DNA of 64,000 bases from Peromyscus leucopus (Eukaryota > Chordata > Mammalia > Rodentia > Cricetidae), in contig NC_051069.1 of NCBI RefSeq assembly GCF_004664715.2, positions 74,360,647 through 74,424,646 on the forward strand, read 5' to 3'. The position numbers and the translations under genes are program-made. Shown here piece by piece: positions 37,865 to 49,855 of the stretch (positions are counted from its first letter, which is position 1; the number at the start of each line of letters is the position of its first letter). Under the pieces are notes generated by a model. That model was not told the origin of the DNA, ran no database searches, and saw only the letters and a list, made by a program, of their open reading frames with translations.

Positions 37865-37945
37865 ATTTCAATTTATGACACTCAGGATGGACCCGAGAGC
37901 CTGATTGTGCTAGACAAACTACTGTACCACTGGACTACACCCCTA
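37865..37945 (-). repeat. ID-type SINE fragment (minus)
   Basis: TGGACCCGAGAGCCTGATTG...TACCACTGGACTACACCCC matches the ID body reversed. Confidence 0.5.
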
Positions 37946-38209
37946 ACCAAGACTCCTTTTATGATAGCCCAGGATCCCTGTAGCCTGTTTACTTAATAAT
38001 TTAGACAGTGCAATTTACAATAAAATCATGAATTGTTTGAGAAATATGTCTAAATTTTTCTTTCTATTGTGTTAAAAATTAACTTTTAAGATATTCTGCC
38101 ACTGGAGCTAGCTGCAGGTTTGAGCTCTTTGACCCCAGAGCATTCAAAACTAAGAGACAATGAAGTTATTTTCTTTACTCACATTAACTTTCATCCCTAG
38201 ATAGATGTG

Positions 38210-38334
<125 letters not shown>

Positions 38335-38694
38335 TGTCTTAGGGTTTCTATTGCTATAAAGAGACACCATTACTAGAACAACTCTTATAAAGGAAAAAGA
38401 GTTGACTGGGATGGATTACAGTTTCAGAGATTTAATCCATTATCATCATGGTGCAACACAGTGGCATGCAGGCAGAAATGGTGCTAAAGAAGTAGCTGCA
38501 AGTCCTATATCTGGACTCACAGGCAACAGGAAGTAGTCTGAGACCCTGGGCATAGCTTCAGTATATATGCGCTCTCAAATCCCGCCTCCACAGTGACGCA
38601 CTTTGTCCAACAAGACCACACTTATTCCAACAAGGCCACACTTCATAATAGTATCACTCCCTTTGGGGGCCATTTTCTTTCAAACTACAACATA
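38335..38694 (-). repeat. LTR-like rodent interspersed repeat (MaLR-type)
   Basis: GGTTTCTATTGCTATAAAGA then GAGACACCATTACTAGAAC, CTCTTATAAAGGAAA, TTATCATCATGG, CCACAGTGACGCAC and CCAACAAGGCCACACTTC. It is a paralogue of the copy at 48487-48855. Confidence 0.65.
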
Positions 38695-38727
38695 TGTACA
38701 TACATACATACATACATACATACATAC
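38695..38727. repeat. (CATA)n microsatellite
   Basis: Eight units directly after the LTR-like repeat. Confidence 0.9.
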
Positions 38728-38814
38728 TGTATATATCCTTTTCTAGGATAAACATTTTTAATTCCTTCAGTTGTTCCTTGTAAGCCATGATTTTCAGAAT
38801 TCTTTTAAGGTTTG

Positions 38815-39010
38815 TTTTATTATTTTAAATTGTGTATATATCTGCATGTGGGTATGAACACTAGTGCAGGAACCCACAGAGACCAGAGGCGTCAGGTACC
38901 CTGGAGCTGGAATTACAGATGGTTGTAATTCTGCCTGATGCTGAAAATAAAAACTGTTGTTTTGGAAGAGCAACATGTGTTCTTAACTGCTGAGCTATCT
39001 CTCCAGTCCC
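38815..39010 (-). repeat. B2 SINE (minus), with a short internal change
   Basis: It ends CTGCTGAGCTATCTCTCCAG, the B2 head reversed. The body has CCACAGAGACCAGAGGCGTC and GGAGCTGGAATTACAGATGG. Confidence 0.8.
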
Positions 39011-39289
39011 CAATTTTCAGAATTTTAACCACCAAAATAATTTTCCACAGTACTCCTCCTGAATATCAAGACTTACAATAATTAGAATAGATGATGGGCT
39101 CCAAATGTGGTCCGGCCATCATACTCTTCAGTGGTACTGCTAGTCTTAGCATAGATGACAGATTTTCACAAATGTAAGTTGCTGCTGCCAAAGGCATTTC
39201 AATAAAGAAAGACACCCTTTCATCCAAACACTAATATGTGTTACTATAGCTACACCTTCTCATTATCTCTTAGGGAGAAAGGACTTGGA

Positions 39290-39460
39290 GCTAAACTCAG
39301 AGAAAGCCAACTTTGATTTCAACCATCAGTTTACTAAATGTGTGGCTTTAGATAAGGCATTAAGTTTTCTGTTACTTTTTTTTTTCATTTATTAAGAAGA
39401 AATGATCCATGATCCATGAGAATCTATAAAAGCACTAGACATAAACATCATTATATCAAG
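39290..39460 (+). repeat. MIR SINE (plus)
   Basis: TTTGATTTCAACC, ACTAAATGTGTGGCTTTAGA and TAAGGCATTAAGTTTTCTG follow the MIR core, diverged. Confidence 0.45.
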
Positions 39461-39910
39461 CTAAAATTAGGATGCGATGCTCCTATTACCATTTATCTTC
39501 CTGGTTTCGGCTCACCCTTACTGCTAGCAGAGGACTTATCCAAATCGTTGCACTCTATGCTTTAGTCACTTAATAACATTTCTTAAACATTGATTTGCTG
39601 CATTATCCTATCTACATGGTATCTCTGAACATCTACTGGCCTCTGAGAGTCTGTAGGTCATTCGTCGACCGCCCACAGATGTGTCAGTCCCTCAACTCAA
39701 AGGAGTTCTTTGATGTAAGTCCTGGGAGTCTGTTCTATGAAACTGATGATCCAGAACCATGGGTCATGCTGCCCAGGGAAGTCACAGCAGCAGCAGGCAC
39801 ACCCAGCTCCCATGCAGGGGCAGGTACAAGGAAGCTATGGGCAGTTTCCTAGTCTCCCCTGATATCCAGCACAGACAGAACAAGCCAAACAACTACCTAT
39901 CAGAATTTTA

Positions 39911-39915
39911 GAAAA

Positions 39916-39956
<41 letters not shown>

Positions 39957-40040
39957 AGGAAGGAAGGAAGGAAGGAAGGAAGGAAGGAAGGAAGGAAGGA
40001 AGGAAGGAAGGATGGAAGGAAGGAAAAAGGAAGGAAAGAA
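39911..40040. repeat. (GAAA)n(GGAA)n purine tract
   Basis: About 130 bp of almost pure purine on the plus strand, changing from AAGA to AGGA units at about 39957. Confidence 0.97.
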
Positions 40041-40406
40041 ATCTTTAAATTTGTGTAGACAATGGATTGTGAGACAGGCAAATAGTCTGAAGCAGAGAGT
40101 AGACCATCCAAGGTCAGGAACTTAATCCTTGAGGACTCCCCTCCTCAGCCAGGCTTTTAGTGGCCCCAGACAGAAGAACAGACTGACATGTCTGAATTTG
40201 TGTCTCTACCACTGGACATACGCCTACTGAAAACTTGCCAAGAGAAAAGCATAGTTATTAATTACTTTTACTTTGTGGTGAGACCCTCGTACTGACATCT
40301 ATGTGAATCGGCACAACTCTGACTCTGAATTCTCTGTAAGTGATGTGTCAGGTATGACAAGGAATTGTCAGAAACAAACTGGAGTGAGTAGATATATTGT
40401 AGATAT

Positions 40407-40739
40407 ATTTCAGTTGATTCGTTTCAATTAAGAACCAAACAAAACAAAACAGAAGTATAAAACTGGTTCGTCTGGTTTTCATTTAAAAATAGAAATTACC
40501 ATGAGTTGATTTAGGACAGGTGGATGTCAGTTTGTCAGACCTCTTGGCTACAGGTCTATGTGCTCCCATAGTCCCTGAGGATTAGCTAGTTCAGCACACT
40601 CATCATGTGTGAAGAATGGACATCAGAGAACTGCTCAGGACTCATGAGAAATTAACCAAAGTAAGGGCAGCATAGTCTGCAAGTTCTTATCCTATGATTC
40701 TTCAGCCATAATACGGTCAAGCAGACAAAATGACTGTAC

Positions 40740-40789
<50 letters not shown>

Positions 40790-40950
40790 GTACACACATT
40801 GAGTTATAATATGAGACAAACTGACATCCACCTGTCCTAAATCAACTCATGGTAATTTCTATTTTTAAATGAAAACTAGACAGACCAGTTTTATACTTCT
40901 GTTTTGTTTTGTTTTGCTTGGTTTTTAACTGAAATGAATCAACTGAAATT
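40407..40950. repeat. Large inverted repeat, arms about 130 bp
   Basis: Arm 40407-40536 is the reverse complement of arm 40815-40950, with a few mismatches and one 5-bp difference in an AACAA-type run. The spacer of 278 bp contains the (CA)n at 40742-40786. No SINE or LINE family is recognised in the arms. Confidence 0.95.
40742..40786. repeat. (CA)n microsatellite
   Basis: About 22 CA units, inside the spacer of the inverted repeat. Confidence 0.97.
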
Positions 40951-41975
40951 GCTTAATGGATTCACCATCGTTATGTACACCAAGATTTAACTTTGTATAG
41001 TATCTTCCAACTCCATCAATATCTACAGATATATAGGGTCTGACTCTGGTACAACCCTCTATAAATCCAGTGTTGGAAATAAATTTAACAAACTAGGGAG
41101 TTGATTATAAAAGATTTTCATAGGAGGTGTATTTGCAACATGGTTGGAATCACATGAAAGGAATATAGTAACATGAAGTATATAGCCTCTAAACAGTATA
41201 TAAAGTCGTAGCTGACAACAACCCAAAGACAGTCAAGTGATGCCAAGAAGATGCCAGCAAACTGGCATCTGGAGCAGTTACATGTCAGTACTGGTGAAAA
41301 GGGAGGCCATTTTCCCGGCACATTTAGATAGTCATGGAAATGGCTCCTTAACTTCTTGCACAGAGCAATGTGCCAGCAAGAAAACAATTTGGGAGCAGTT
41401 AATTTCTGTAGCCTGTTTGTGGGGAAGCTCCAGAGTGAAATATGCATACCTCCCAAAGAGGGAGTTGACTCAACTAGGGACATGAACCCCACTGTGTGAG
41501 AGAGGGCATATATGCTCACACTCCAATGAGCTTTTCATTTGAATCACTTCATAAAATCAAAGCAAGTATTTCATTGAATCACTCAGTTGGGAAATATACA
41601 CACCATGCATTTATTAGCATTTCATGGACACCAAACACATTCACAAATGCTGTGGTATTTGACTCTCAACCATGTGGTTAGGCTGTTGTTTTTTGCATTC
41701 TACAGTTTATGACCAAACTCAGTATAGAGAATTGGATGAGTTGCTTGGGGGTCTCTCAGCTTCTGAATGCTGATGCTGAGTCTCTGACCTAGGATCTTAG
41801 TCTTCAACTTCTCTTTCTACTGGATTGTTTCAGGAAAATCTAAAAACCACTGTCTTGTGCTGACAGCCTCTGGGACAACCTTCTTGGCAGAAACAGTTTC
41901 TGTTAAGATATTTTTAGCTAATTTAAAGAATTGAACATTTACATAGACATCTATGCATTAGTAAGATATGGACTG
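40951..41975. other. Intergenic DNA, no gene seen
   Basis: A 133-codon minus ORF (41519-41118) and an 82-codon plus ORF overlap here. Neither has a known motif. Confidence 0.3.
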
Positions 41976-41976
41976 A

Positions 41977-42080
41977 ATGATTGATTGATTGATTGATTGA
42001 TTGCAGTGCTGGAGATCAAACCCAGGTGTTGCACACTGTATACAAGTTCTCTGTGATTGAGAGAACCACCCAATCCCAAT
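41977..42080. repeat. (TGAT)n with SINE-like tail sequence
   Basis: (TGAT)n at 41977-42003, then GCAGTGCTGGAGATCAAACC, the tRNA-derived part of a rodent SINE in minus orientation. Confidence 0.5.
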
Positions 42081-42157
42081 AGAGCAGGTTTCAATCTGAC
42101 TGATTTGTTAGAAATGCCTGCTATGAACATCAAGGCAATAGGTTATACGATAGAAAA

Positions 42158-42158
<1 letters not shown>

Positions 42159-42203
<45 letters not shown>
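42159..42203. repeat. (TG)n microsatellite
   Basis: About 22 pure TG units. Confidence 0.97.
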
Positions 42204-42205
<2 letters not shown>

Positions 42206-43185
42206 CCTTGGCGTTTCTGCAATTCTCTATTTGCATTCAGATAACACCTCATCAACTTAGTGAGAGCAAGAAAGATTTTAACCTCAGCATTTTGGGTGAA
42301 GATGAATTATCCAAGCAACAAAATGTTGGATTTGCTTTGTACTTGACTTTTCTAGAGTAATTAATCCCACTTTGGATTTTGTTTCAACAATTGTTCTATC
42401 TAGTATGGTTTCACATTTTTCCATTAAAGCAGAGACGCTATTGCAGTATCCACTGCAGCCTTGAATTCTAGTACTGGAGTTTCAGTTTCACTTTTAGTAA
42501 ATAACTGGTGTTTTCAAACAGCGTTCTAGAGTCATTCAGACCACTGCTGCATCAGAACCACTTCCTTCGTGTTTACTTCATGTGAAATGCTTTTCTCTCA
42601 TTTACTTATACTCATATCCGTGTGTGTATGTGTGTGCATATGTCTATATGTGTGAGCTCACACTTGTGCATACATAAGCCATCCTTTTTTATTTTTTTTC
42701 TTTAGTCAATGGCTGTTACTATTTTTGACTCTTGAAAACTCGCTAATGTCAGTTCCACATAAATTTGTCATGGAAGTCCCTAGGACCAGTTTAAATCCCC
42801 TGTATGTGACAAGCCTCTTAGAACCTGCTTAGTGACCAAGGTTGCTTATTTGTTCCTCCTCACAGGGTCAATTTTCCCTGAGTTCATTTTACCTCAGAGA
42901 ATCAAGTGTGACAAGTTAAAATCTTGGCAAGAAAACCAAACAGTCATTCTGTAGCTCTTTAAACCGACAACGAATTGTGTTATTGGCAGGGTAAGGAAAA
43001 GCCCGTCAGTGGTGACGTTAGCAAACTTGGCATGTTGACATTTCAGCTGACACCCCTGGGCAAACCTAAGTATTGTTTAATAAGTCCCAGCAACTGAGAT
43101 TCATAGGTTGGATCTCGAGAGAAAAGCCCTACAGTTCTGTCAACTTTTAAGTTTTCTACTTCTCAGCCTGATATTTCAAAACATT
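42204..43185. other. Intergenic DNA, repeat-poor
   Basis: A short mixed GT tract lies at 42619-42660. The 42960-43090 part has no repeat features and a balanced base composition. Confidence 0.3.
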
Positions 43186-43300
43186 GACAGAACTGGGATG
43201 TAGCTCAGTGTAGATCATTTGGTTATAGTGAAGTGGGGTTCTGGGGTAGATTCCTCAGCACTACAAGAATAATGACTAAGAATTTTTTTTTTAATGAGAG
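43186..43300 (+). repeat. ID SINE (plus)
   Basis: GAACTGGGATGTAGCTCAGT at the head, GGGTAGATTCCTCAGCACTA in the body, and an A/T-rich tail. Confidence 0.75.
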
Positions 43301-43734
43301 ACAAAATTGACTCTTCTAAATCACACATCACTTCGTACAGAAAGGAGGGTATTTGAAAACAAATGTGGACAATGGGCTTTGCCAGCTAAGATTCATCATA
43401 TACTATACTCAGAGAGCATACATTAACTTATAGTTATTTCTGTGGCACTGAAAATACATTTACACAGTTTTCTGAGAGCCTGATAGAAAATTTCTAGGTG
43501 ACTGGAGATCAGCGATTCGAAAGGACTTGGTAAAGGAAAGACAATGAATTTGGGGAAAAGTCAAATCTCCATTTTCAATTCCTGTTATTCTACTATTTGT
43601 GTTAAACAAGAATTAATTTCCTGCGGTGAGAACAGTTTAAAGGAAGTTCAGATTGTCTCTTCAGCATGCTTCTAACAACAACTCAGTTGAGGGTGGCTCT
43701 TATGGGGGAGCTGGTCTAGATTAGAAGGGACTGA

Positions 43735-44470
43735 TTTTTTTTTCTTATTAGGAAATTTTCTATTCATTTTACATACCAGCTACAGATCCCCCTTTCTTCC
43801 CTCCTCCCTCCCTCCAGCCCCCCCCCCCAACCCATGCCCCATTCCCACCTCCTCCAAGGCAAGGCCTCCCATGGGCTGTTAGCAGAGCCTGATGCATTCA
43901 ATTGAGGCAAGTCCAAGCCCCTCTCCCTGCACTGAGGCTGTGTAAGGTGTCCCACCATAGACCCTGGGCTCCAAAAAGTCAGCTCATCCACCAGAGACAG
44001 AACCTGATCCCACTGCCCAGGGGGTCCTTAAACAGTTCAAGCTACACAACTGTCTTGCCTATGCAGAGGGCCTAGTCCAATCCCATGGGGGCTCCATAGT
44101 TGTTGGTTCACAGTTCATGAGTTCCCACTAGTTTGGTTTGATTGTTCCTGTAGGTTTCCCCATCACGATCTTGATACCCCTTGCTCATAGAACTCCTCTT
44201 CTCTCTCTTCAACTGGACTCTTAGAGCCCTACCTGGTACTTAGCTGTGGATCTCTTCATCTGCTTCTATCAGTTACTGGATGAAGGCTCCATGATGACAG
44301 TTAGGGTATTCACCAATCTGATTATCGGAGTAAGCCAGTTCATGCACCCTCTCCACTATTTCTAGTAGTCTAAGGTGGGGTCATCCTTCTGGATCCTGAG
44401 AACTTTCCTAACACCCTATTTCTCCCTGTTTCCATGATGTCTCCATCTATCATGGTATCTCTTGTAAATA
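43735..44470 (-). repeat. Lx-type L1 3' UTR (minus)
   Basis: CCCTCTCCCTGCACTGAGGC, CCCACTAGTTTGG, CTCTTCAACTGGACTCTTAG and CAGTTACTGGATGAAGGCTC are blocks of the old murid L1 3' region. Non-coding. Confidence 0.75.
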
Positions 44471-45759
44471 ATTTTTAATTTTGTATAGCTAGTGAGCAAT
44501 TTAAACTTATGTAGAGATAACTTGACTTAATACATTTTATCACTCTTCATAGAAATGTCTCCACTGACTGATTATGACCATGATTAAAACTGAGAAGTGT
44601 AATTTTCCATAAGAGATGTATAAACATTTACAGAATGCCCTTTGAGTTTTGACTCCACAATCATAGAGTCAAATCTCTTAAGGCAGGTCTCCCAGGAAGC
44701 AGATTTGCCTACTTCTGATCCAGATACCCCTAACAGGTTTATCCATCCTCTCAGAACACCCATACACCTTATGCTACTCTGGGAATCTTCATGGAAACAA
44801 TTGCCCTCACTTCTGGATTTAGTCTTATCTAAGATGTGGATCTGAGAAAACAAGAGCAGCTACTTTGCAGTCAAACTTCATCATCTAAGCAACTCTTGTT
44901 AAGTCAGAAAACTCCCAAATATATAACCTGGAGAGCTTTAAAAATGGAGTGAAAAAGACACAAACTTTTGTTATAAAGTGAGACATTTCAATGCAGTAAT
45001 ACTTAACACTTGATTCATCCGAATCTTTCTTTCTATATCTGAGTTACTATATTCTGGTGCACTTTTTCTTTTATTTTAATTTAGTAGTCATCAGAACATA
45101 GCTTTATTAACCCCAAATTAATGAAACGTAAAGCACTAATGATTTATAAACTTCTTATGCTCATCAAATTGCACTCAACCTAAAAGGGATGCTTGCGTAT
45201 AGCAGAAGGCAGAGTTTGTTGTCTGTGGCTTGCATCTCTCTCAAGCCTGGTGCCTTTGCCCTTGCCCAGCTGTCATCTTTACCTTCAGGAAGCAGCCTTA
45301 ATCAGACACTCTGTCTGCATGGAGGAACAGCAATGCCATTCTACTTTAATCAATTATTTAACGCATCATGCTCATAGGCCAGCAGGGTAGGTAAACCCTT
45401 CAGTCTCCTACTGCCAGAAAAACATCCGTATTCATAAACAATATGTTCCAGGAAGTGCAATCTACCTGCCATCAATAAAGCACCACTCAGGACCTTGGAG
45501 GCTGGTGACTCAGTGGTGTTTGTCCTGTTTCTTTTATTGCCTTTTTTGAGGACCATTGTACAAGAAAATTTAAAGCCTGAAAAAGGTTAGTTCTGCCAAT
45601 ACTGCACTGATGAAAACTGCACTATTGATTCCCACATGCCTCATGATTCACTCAGGAATCTTCTCTATTATGCCTCCATGAAAACTCTCTGATCTAGTGT
45701 GTTGAAGGATAAATTATGTTCCATGGCCAGAACAAGCAAAATAACATTTATATCCTAAA
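44471..45759. other. Intergenic DNA, no gene seen
   Basis: Overlapping ORFs of 62-89 codons at 44584-44853 and 45189-45556, none with a known motif. Confidence 0.3.
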
Positions 45760-45960
45760 ACAGGGGTTTGGGTGGACTGTCTGGGGTTTGGTCCTGGCAT
45801 TCATTGCAAGTTAATAGCAATGTAATGTTGTGCAAGTTCCTTGGCATCTGTTTTTCAATGTCCTTCCTCTAAATGAAGATAAAAAAAAATTGTCTATTGA
45901 GTGGGATTTAATGAAGATTATGTGGATGAATACAAGATGAATACTCTTAAGAGAGTATAT
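45760..45960 (+). repeat. Probable MIR (plus)
   Basis: GTTTGGTCCTGGCATTCATT, then TTGTGCAAGTTCCTTGGCAT and CTTCCTCTAAATGAAGATAA, the MIR outline. Confidence 0.5.
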
Positions 45961-46054
45961 ATTACATGGGAGATACTATGCCACACCTGTCACTATAATC
46001 ATCCCAGATGCCCAGCCCTTACAGAGGTAAGATATTAGTTTCCAAAATGTTAAC

Positions 46055-46190
46055 ACAGCGCAAGTTGTACTAATGCACACCTGTAATCCTAACACAGTAG
46101 AATAAGGTATTAAAGGTCATTCTCAACTACAAAATGAGTTTGAGGTAAGCCTGGACTACATGAGACTGTATTTCAAAGAAAAAAAGATTG
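46055..46190 (+). repeat. B1-related SINE (plus), diverged
   Basis: GCACACCTGTAATCCTAACAC, AAGGTCATTCTCAACTAC and GTAAGCCTGGACTACATGAG. Confidence 0.7.
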
Positions 46191-46196
46191 AATAAT

Positions 46197-46200
<4 letters not shown>

Positions 46201-46256
<56 letters not shown>
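46201..46256. repeat. (GA)28 microsatellite
   Basis: Pure GA repeat at the tail of the SINE. Confidence 0.97.
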
Positions 46257-46258
<2 letters not shown>

Positions 46259-46344
46259 ACGTTTATGAGACCATATTGTTCCATGTTATGGCTACAAAAG
46301 TCTTGAGCCAGAAGTCTCCTATGTCTTTTCATCCAGAATGTAGG

Positions 46345-46500
46345 CAGCACAGCATACTGAAGGAGCCTATTCTTGACATGAAGGACATGTTGACTTTAGT
46401 CCACAATTGCTATTAACTTGCTATGACCCTTCCAGATTTATCTCTACCTTTCTGTCTTATTGTTTTGAACTACAAAATAAAGGGAATGCTCTAGATTGTA
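46345..46500 (+). repeat. Probable MIR (plus)
   Basis: GGCAGCACAGCATACTGAAG, GCTATTAACTTGCTATGACC and GAACTACAAAATAAAGGGAA follow MIR. Confidence 0.45.
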
Positions 46501-48486
46501 CTACCCTGCTATCACTCAGCCTTTGAAAGATGAATGGAAACAGTTAAATGAATTCAGCCACTATGAGAGTGAGCAAACCGCACACATTTTCCCCTTGAAC
46601 ACTTGTGTGCCACATTTTGTTATGGGCCCGGGCTGGGAGCATGGAATTTGAACAAGACAAACAAGCATGCTTATCTCCTGGAGTTTATCGTCTAAAGAAT
46701 AGAATCAATTAATTAGTAATAGACAAACAAATAAACAACTGAATTCCAGGCAGTGGTAGGGCTGTGAAGAAATTCACTTATGGCAAAGGATAGAGAGAGA
46801 AGGGAGCTTGAGTTTGAGTGGTCGGGGTAGTTCTCTTCAGTACACCCTTTAAGTTGGAGGCTAAAGGGCGAAAAAAAGGTAAACATGTGAAGACTTAAAG
46901 AAAAAAAAAACAGCCTAAAGATCGAATGGAACTTGAATCTTCAAGGTAGAAACTAGATTGAGTATTTGGGAACAGTAAGAAGAGAGAGAGCTTGGGAGGC
47001 TGTGGGGAGAGATGAAGCTCAAAAGGCAGAGTAGACTCTAATAACCTCCAGCTATGACAAGGAGTTAAAGCTTCATTGTGAATGTAGCAAAAGCCACTGA
47101 GAAAAATGAAACAAGAGGTGATGTGTGACTGGCAGTGTGGACTGTGAAATGAGATGTAGTCACAGTTTTCCAAGCAGGTGGCTGGACCACTTACTTTATT
47201 AATTCTGTGATTCTAAACCCTTGTCTCCACTTAGCTTTCAACTGAGAGACAGATCATTTGCTCCAATAATGTAACTCCTAATTGCTTCTTTGTATTACTA
47301 GAAAAGTAAGAATCTTTTTTTGACTCAGTTTGGAGGTCTGGCAGGTACAGAAATAGCAGCTATGAGAAGCCATTGGCTGCTTTAGATCGTTCCTCTTTTA
47401 CCTGTCCCATGTAGTGATTTAAAATACTTTTATTCTTGTATGAACTGAGAAGAAAGCAAAAAAATGACACGTGTTGGGAATCTGTAGCAGCAGGTCTTTA
47501 AAAAAAACACAGATTTGGGGGGAGGGAAGAGACAAACTCTCCAACAGTTACCCACCACAGAGAGAAAGTTACAAATGGGAACTAATGGTAACAATAAGGC
47601 CCAACTCAGAGTCACTGTGAATGTCAAATGAAACAAAACCAAGAGAAAGTGCTCAATATGGGACCTGGTTCCTTTAAGTACCCAGTTGACGAGGTACTCT
47701 TGATTCTCCCCCATTCAACTGCTTACTCCATTCCCATTTTGTGATATTTCCATCATGCTGTGTTTGCAGATGTCTGGACTTTGATCCCTTACAGAAACCG
47801 AAGGTGCTGTAGTGGTATTAGTTATGTTGGTTTGTTTTCATATTTCTCTGTCAGCCAAGTATATATGACCTACCTACTCTAGGCCAGTCAGATGGATATG
47901 GTACAAAGATTTATTCACAACAAGACTGTTAAGCCTAAAAGGTGAGAGATCTTGTGAACTCCAGTTCCTCCAGTACCATTTCTGCTCAAGGTACTTGGGA
48001 AGTATCTTAACTGTGTTTTCGAAGTTCAGTACTATCCCTCCATCGATACTGTGGGCCTATGTGATACTGTTAACTTCCCTCCAGTTCTTTCTCCTGAGAT
48101 TCAGATGACCATTATGGCTTTTATTTTGCTGCAAAATAAACCCTAATGAATACAAGCTAGGCTTTCCTCCTTGACTCTTTTAATGCCACCTTTTCCTTCA
48201 CTCAATTGCATCTTCTGTGAATGAACCAATGACTAACAGACTAGTGACAGCACAGGCTTGCTTAGTTTGTAACCCAGAATGCTGGAGAGGTTTCCTTTCA
48301 CTGAGGACACTTACACTCACCCCTACTCACCCAAAAAACAGGGATGTGAATCTTTCCAAGCTACATAACCCATTGCACAAGACTAGGATATCATGGAATG
48401 CAGGGCTCGCCACTTTAATCTTGCATCTGACTGGTGTGAGTGTGTGCCTATATCCCCTGGATTGTAGCACCTATAAAGTAGATACT
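46501..48486. other. Intergenic DNA, no gene seen
   Basis: No clear repeat. The ORFs at 46895-47173 and 47430-47714 (minus) have no known motif. Confidence 0.3.
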
Positions 48487-48855
48487 GTGTGTCTTGGTTA
48501 GGATTTCTACTGCTGTGAAGAGACACTATGACCAAGGTAACTCTTATAAAGGAAAAACATTTAATTAGGGTAGCTTACATTTTCAGAGGTTTAGTCCATT
48601 ATTATCATGGTTCTGCATGGTGGCATGCAGGCAGACACGGTGCTGGAGAAGTAGCTGAGAGTCCTACATTTGACTGGCAGGTAACAGAAAGTGGTCTGAG
48701 ACATTGGGTGTATCTTGAGCACAAGAGACCTCAAAGCCTGCCCCCATAGTGACACACTTCTTCCAACAAAGTCACACTTACCACAACAAAGCCACACCTC
48801 CTAATAGTGCCACTCCCAATCAGCTTATGCGGGCCAATTACATTCAAACTACCAT
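48487..48855 (-). repeat. LTR-like rodent interspersed repeat (MaLR-type)
   Basis: TGTCTTGGTTAGGATTTCTA, GAAGAGACACTATGACCAAG, CTCTTATAAAGGAAAAACAT, TTATTATCATGG, CCTCCTAATAGTGCCACTCC. Same family as 38335-38694. Confidence 0.7.
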
Positions 48856-49797
48856 GTGGTATTTCACTGCAATTGACTTATATTTAAATTAGTATTTGAT
48901 ATATTTGATGAGTTACAATGATCTCCTTTAAACTAAGATATTAAAAATAATAGTTAAAACTCATTTTGACTAGTGTTTTTAGTCCCTTGAACTCCTCAAA
49001 ACTAGCCCAACTCATCACATCAGCAAAGGGGTATCATTCACAGCTTCTAGACTATCAACAAACAACCCATCGTAGCATGAGCCCCAGCACATCCCAATGC
49101 TGTATAGGAGCTACTTGGGAGGGTGTCCTTCAGGGCTATTTGCTATGTATGCATCTACTAGTAATGGAGGGAATCTTTAGCATTGTGAACATTATATATT
49201 TAAATGGAGTACCATGCTGGACAGAATACTTTATAAAGCTACCATCCTTAGGTCATTATGTCTCATATCCCTTTCCACATATGGATCAACTGCACTTTTT
49301 ACAAATGATAGTGACTTTTCCATCGTGTGGATAGTTCAAGGTTTGTTTTTGCTCATCTTTTATCTTAAATTATTTCTGAATTGTTACTACTATAAACAAT
49401 ACATCCACAAACATTTTGTTACATACGACGTCAGGTTCTATGCACTTTTAAGATGAATAAAACAAGAATCACTGCCTTTCTCTTTGCATACACCTAGCTC
49501 AGTATTGCATAATGTCTGACTTCCAAACAGCCTCAGGGGAACTTTGGAAGATGTTTTTGAATGGCTCTAACTCAGTAGATGTCTCTTGTCCTTTGTTTTA
49601 CTGGGTGGAAATTCAATACAGACTCTGAGAAAATGGTAATCTCCACTCCTGCAGGTGTTAAGCATCAAAGATCTTAATTCTAGAAAAGGCAGGAAGACAC
49701 ATCCAACTTCAGTCACCATTCTTAAGAGTATTGAAATACACAGAGAACAAAGTGTAAAACAGCTCCAAATAGAGATAACTTCCCTAGCAGTAGTTAG
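48856..49797. other. Intergenic DNA, no gene seen
   Basis: The ORFs at 48966-49334 and 49214-49456 have no known motif; part may be very old L1. Confidence 0.3.
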
Positions 49798-49806
49798 AAC
49801 AGTGGC

Positions 49807-49809
<3 letters not shown>

Positions 49810-49855
<46 letters not shown>

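Noticed and set aside
39908..40111. ORF of FLPS repeats; considered as a CRISPR-like or tandem array
   Set aside because: Simple (GAAA/GGAA) microsatellite in a mammalian genome.
41118..41519. 133-codon minus ORF
   Set aside because: Cys-rich and hydrophobic without a domain; overlaps another ORF on the other strand.
43186..43275. tRNA-like sequence, possible tRNA gene
   Set aside because: The body and tail match an ID SINE, which is tRNA-derived; it lacks an intact cloverleaf.
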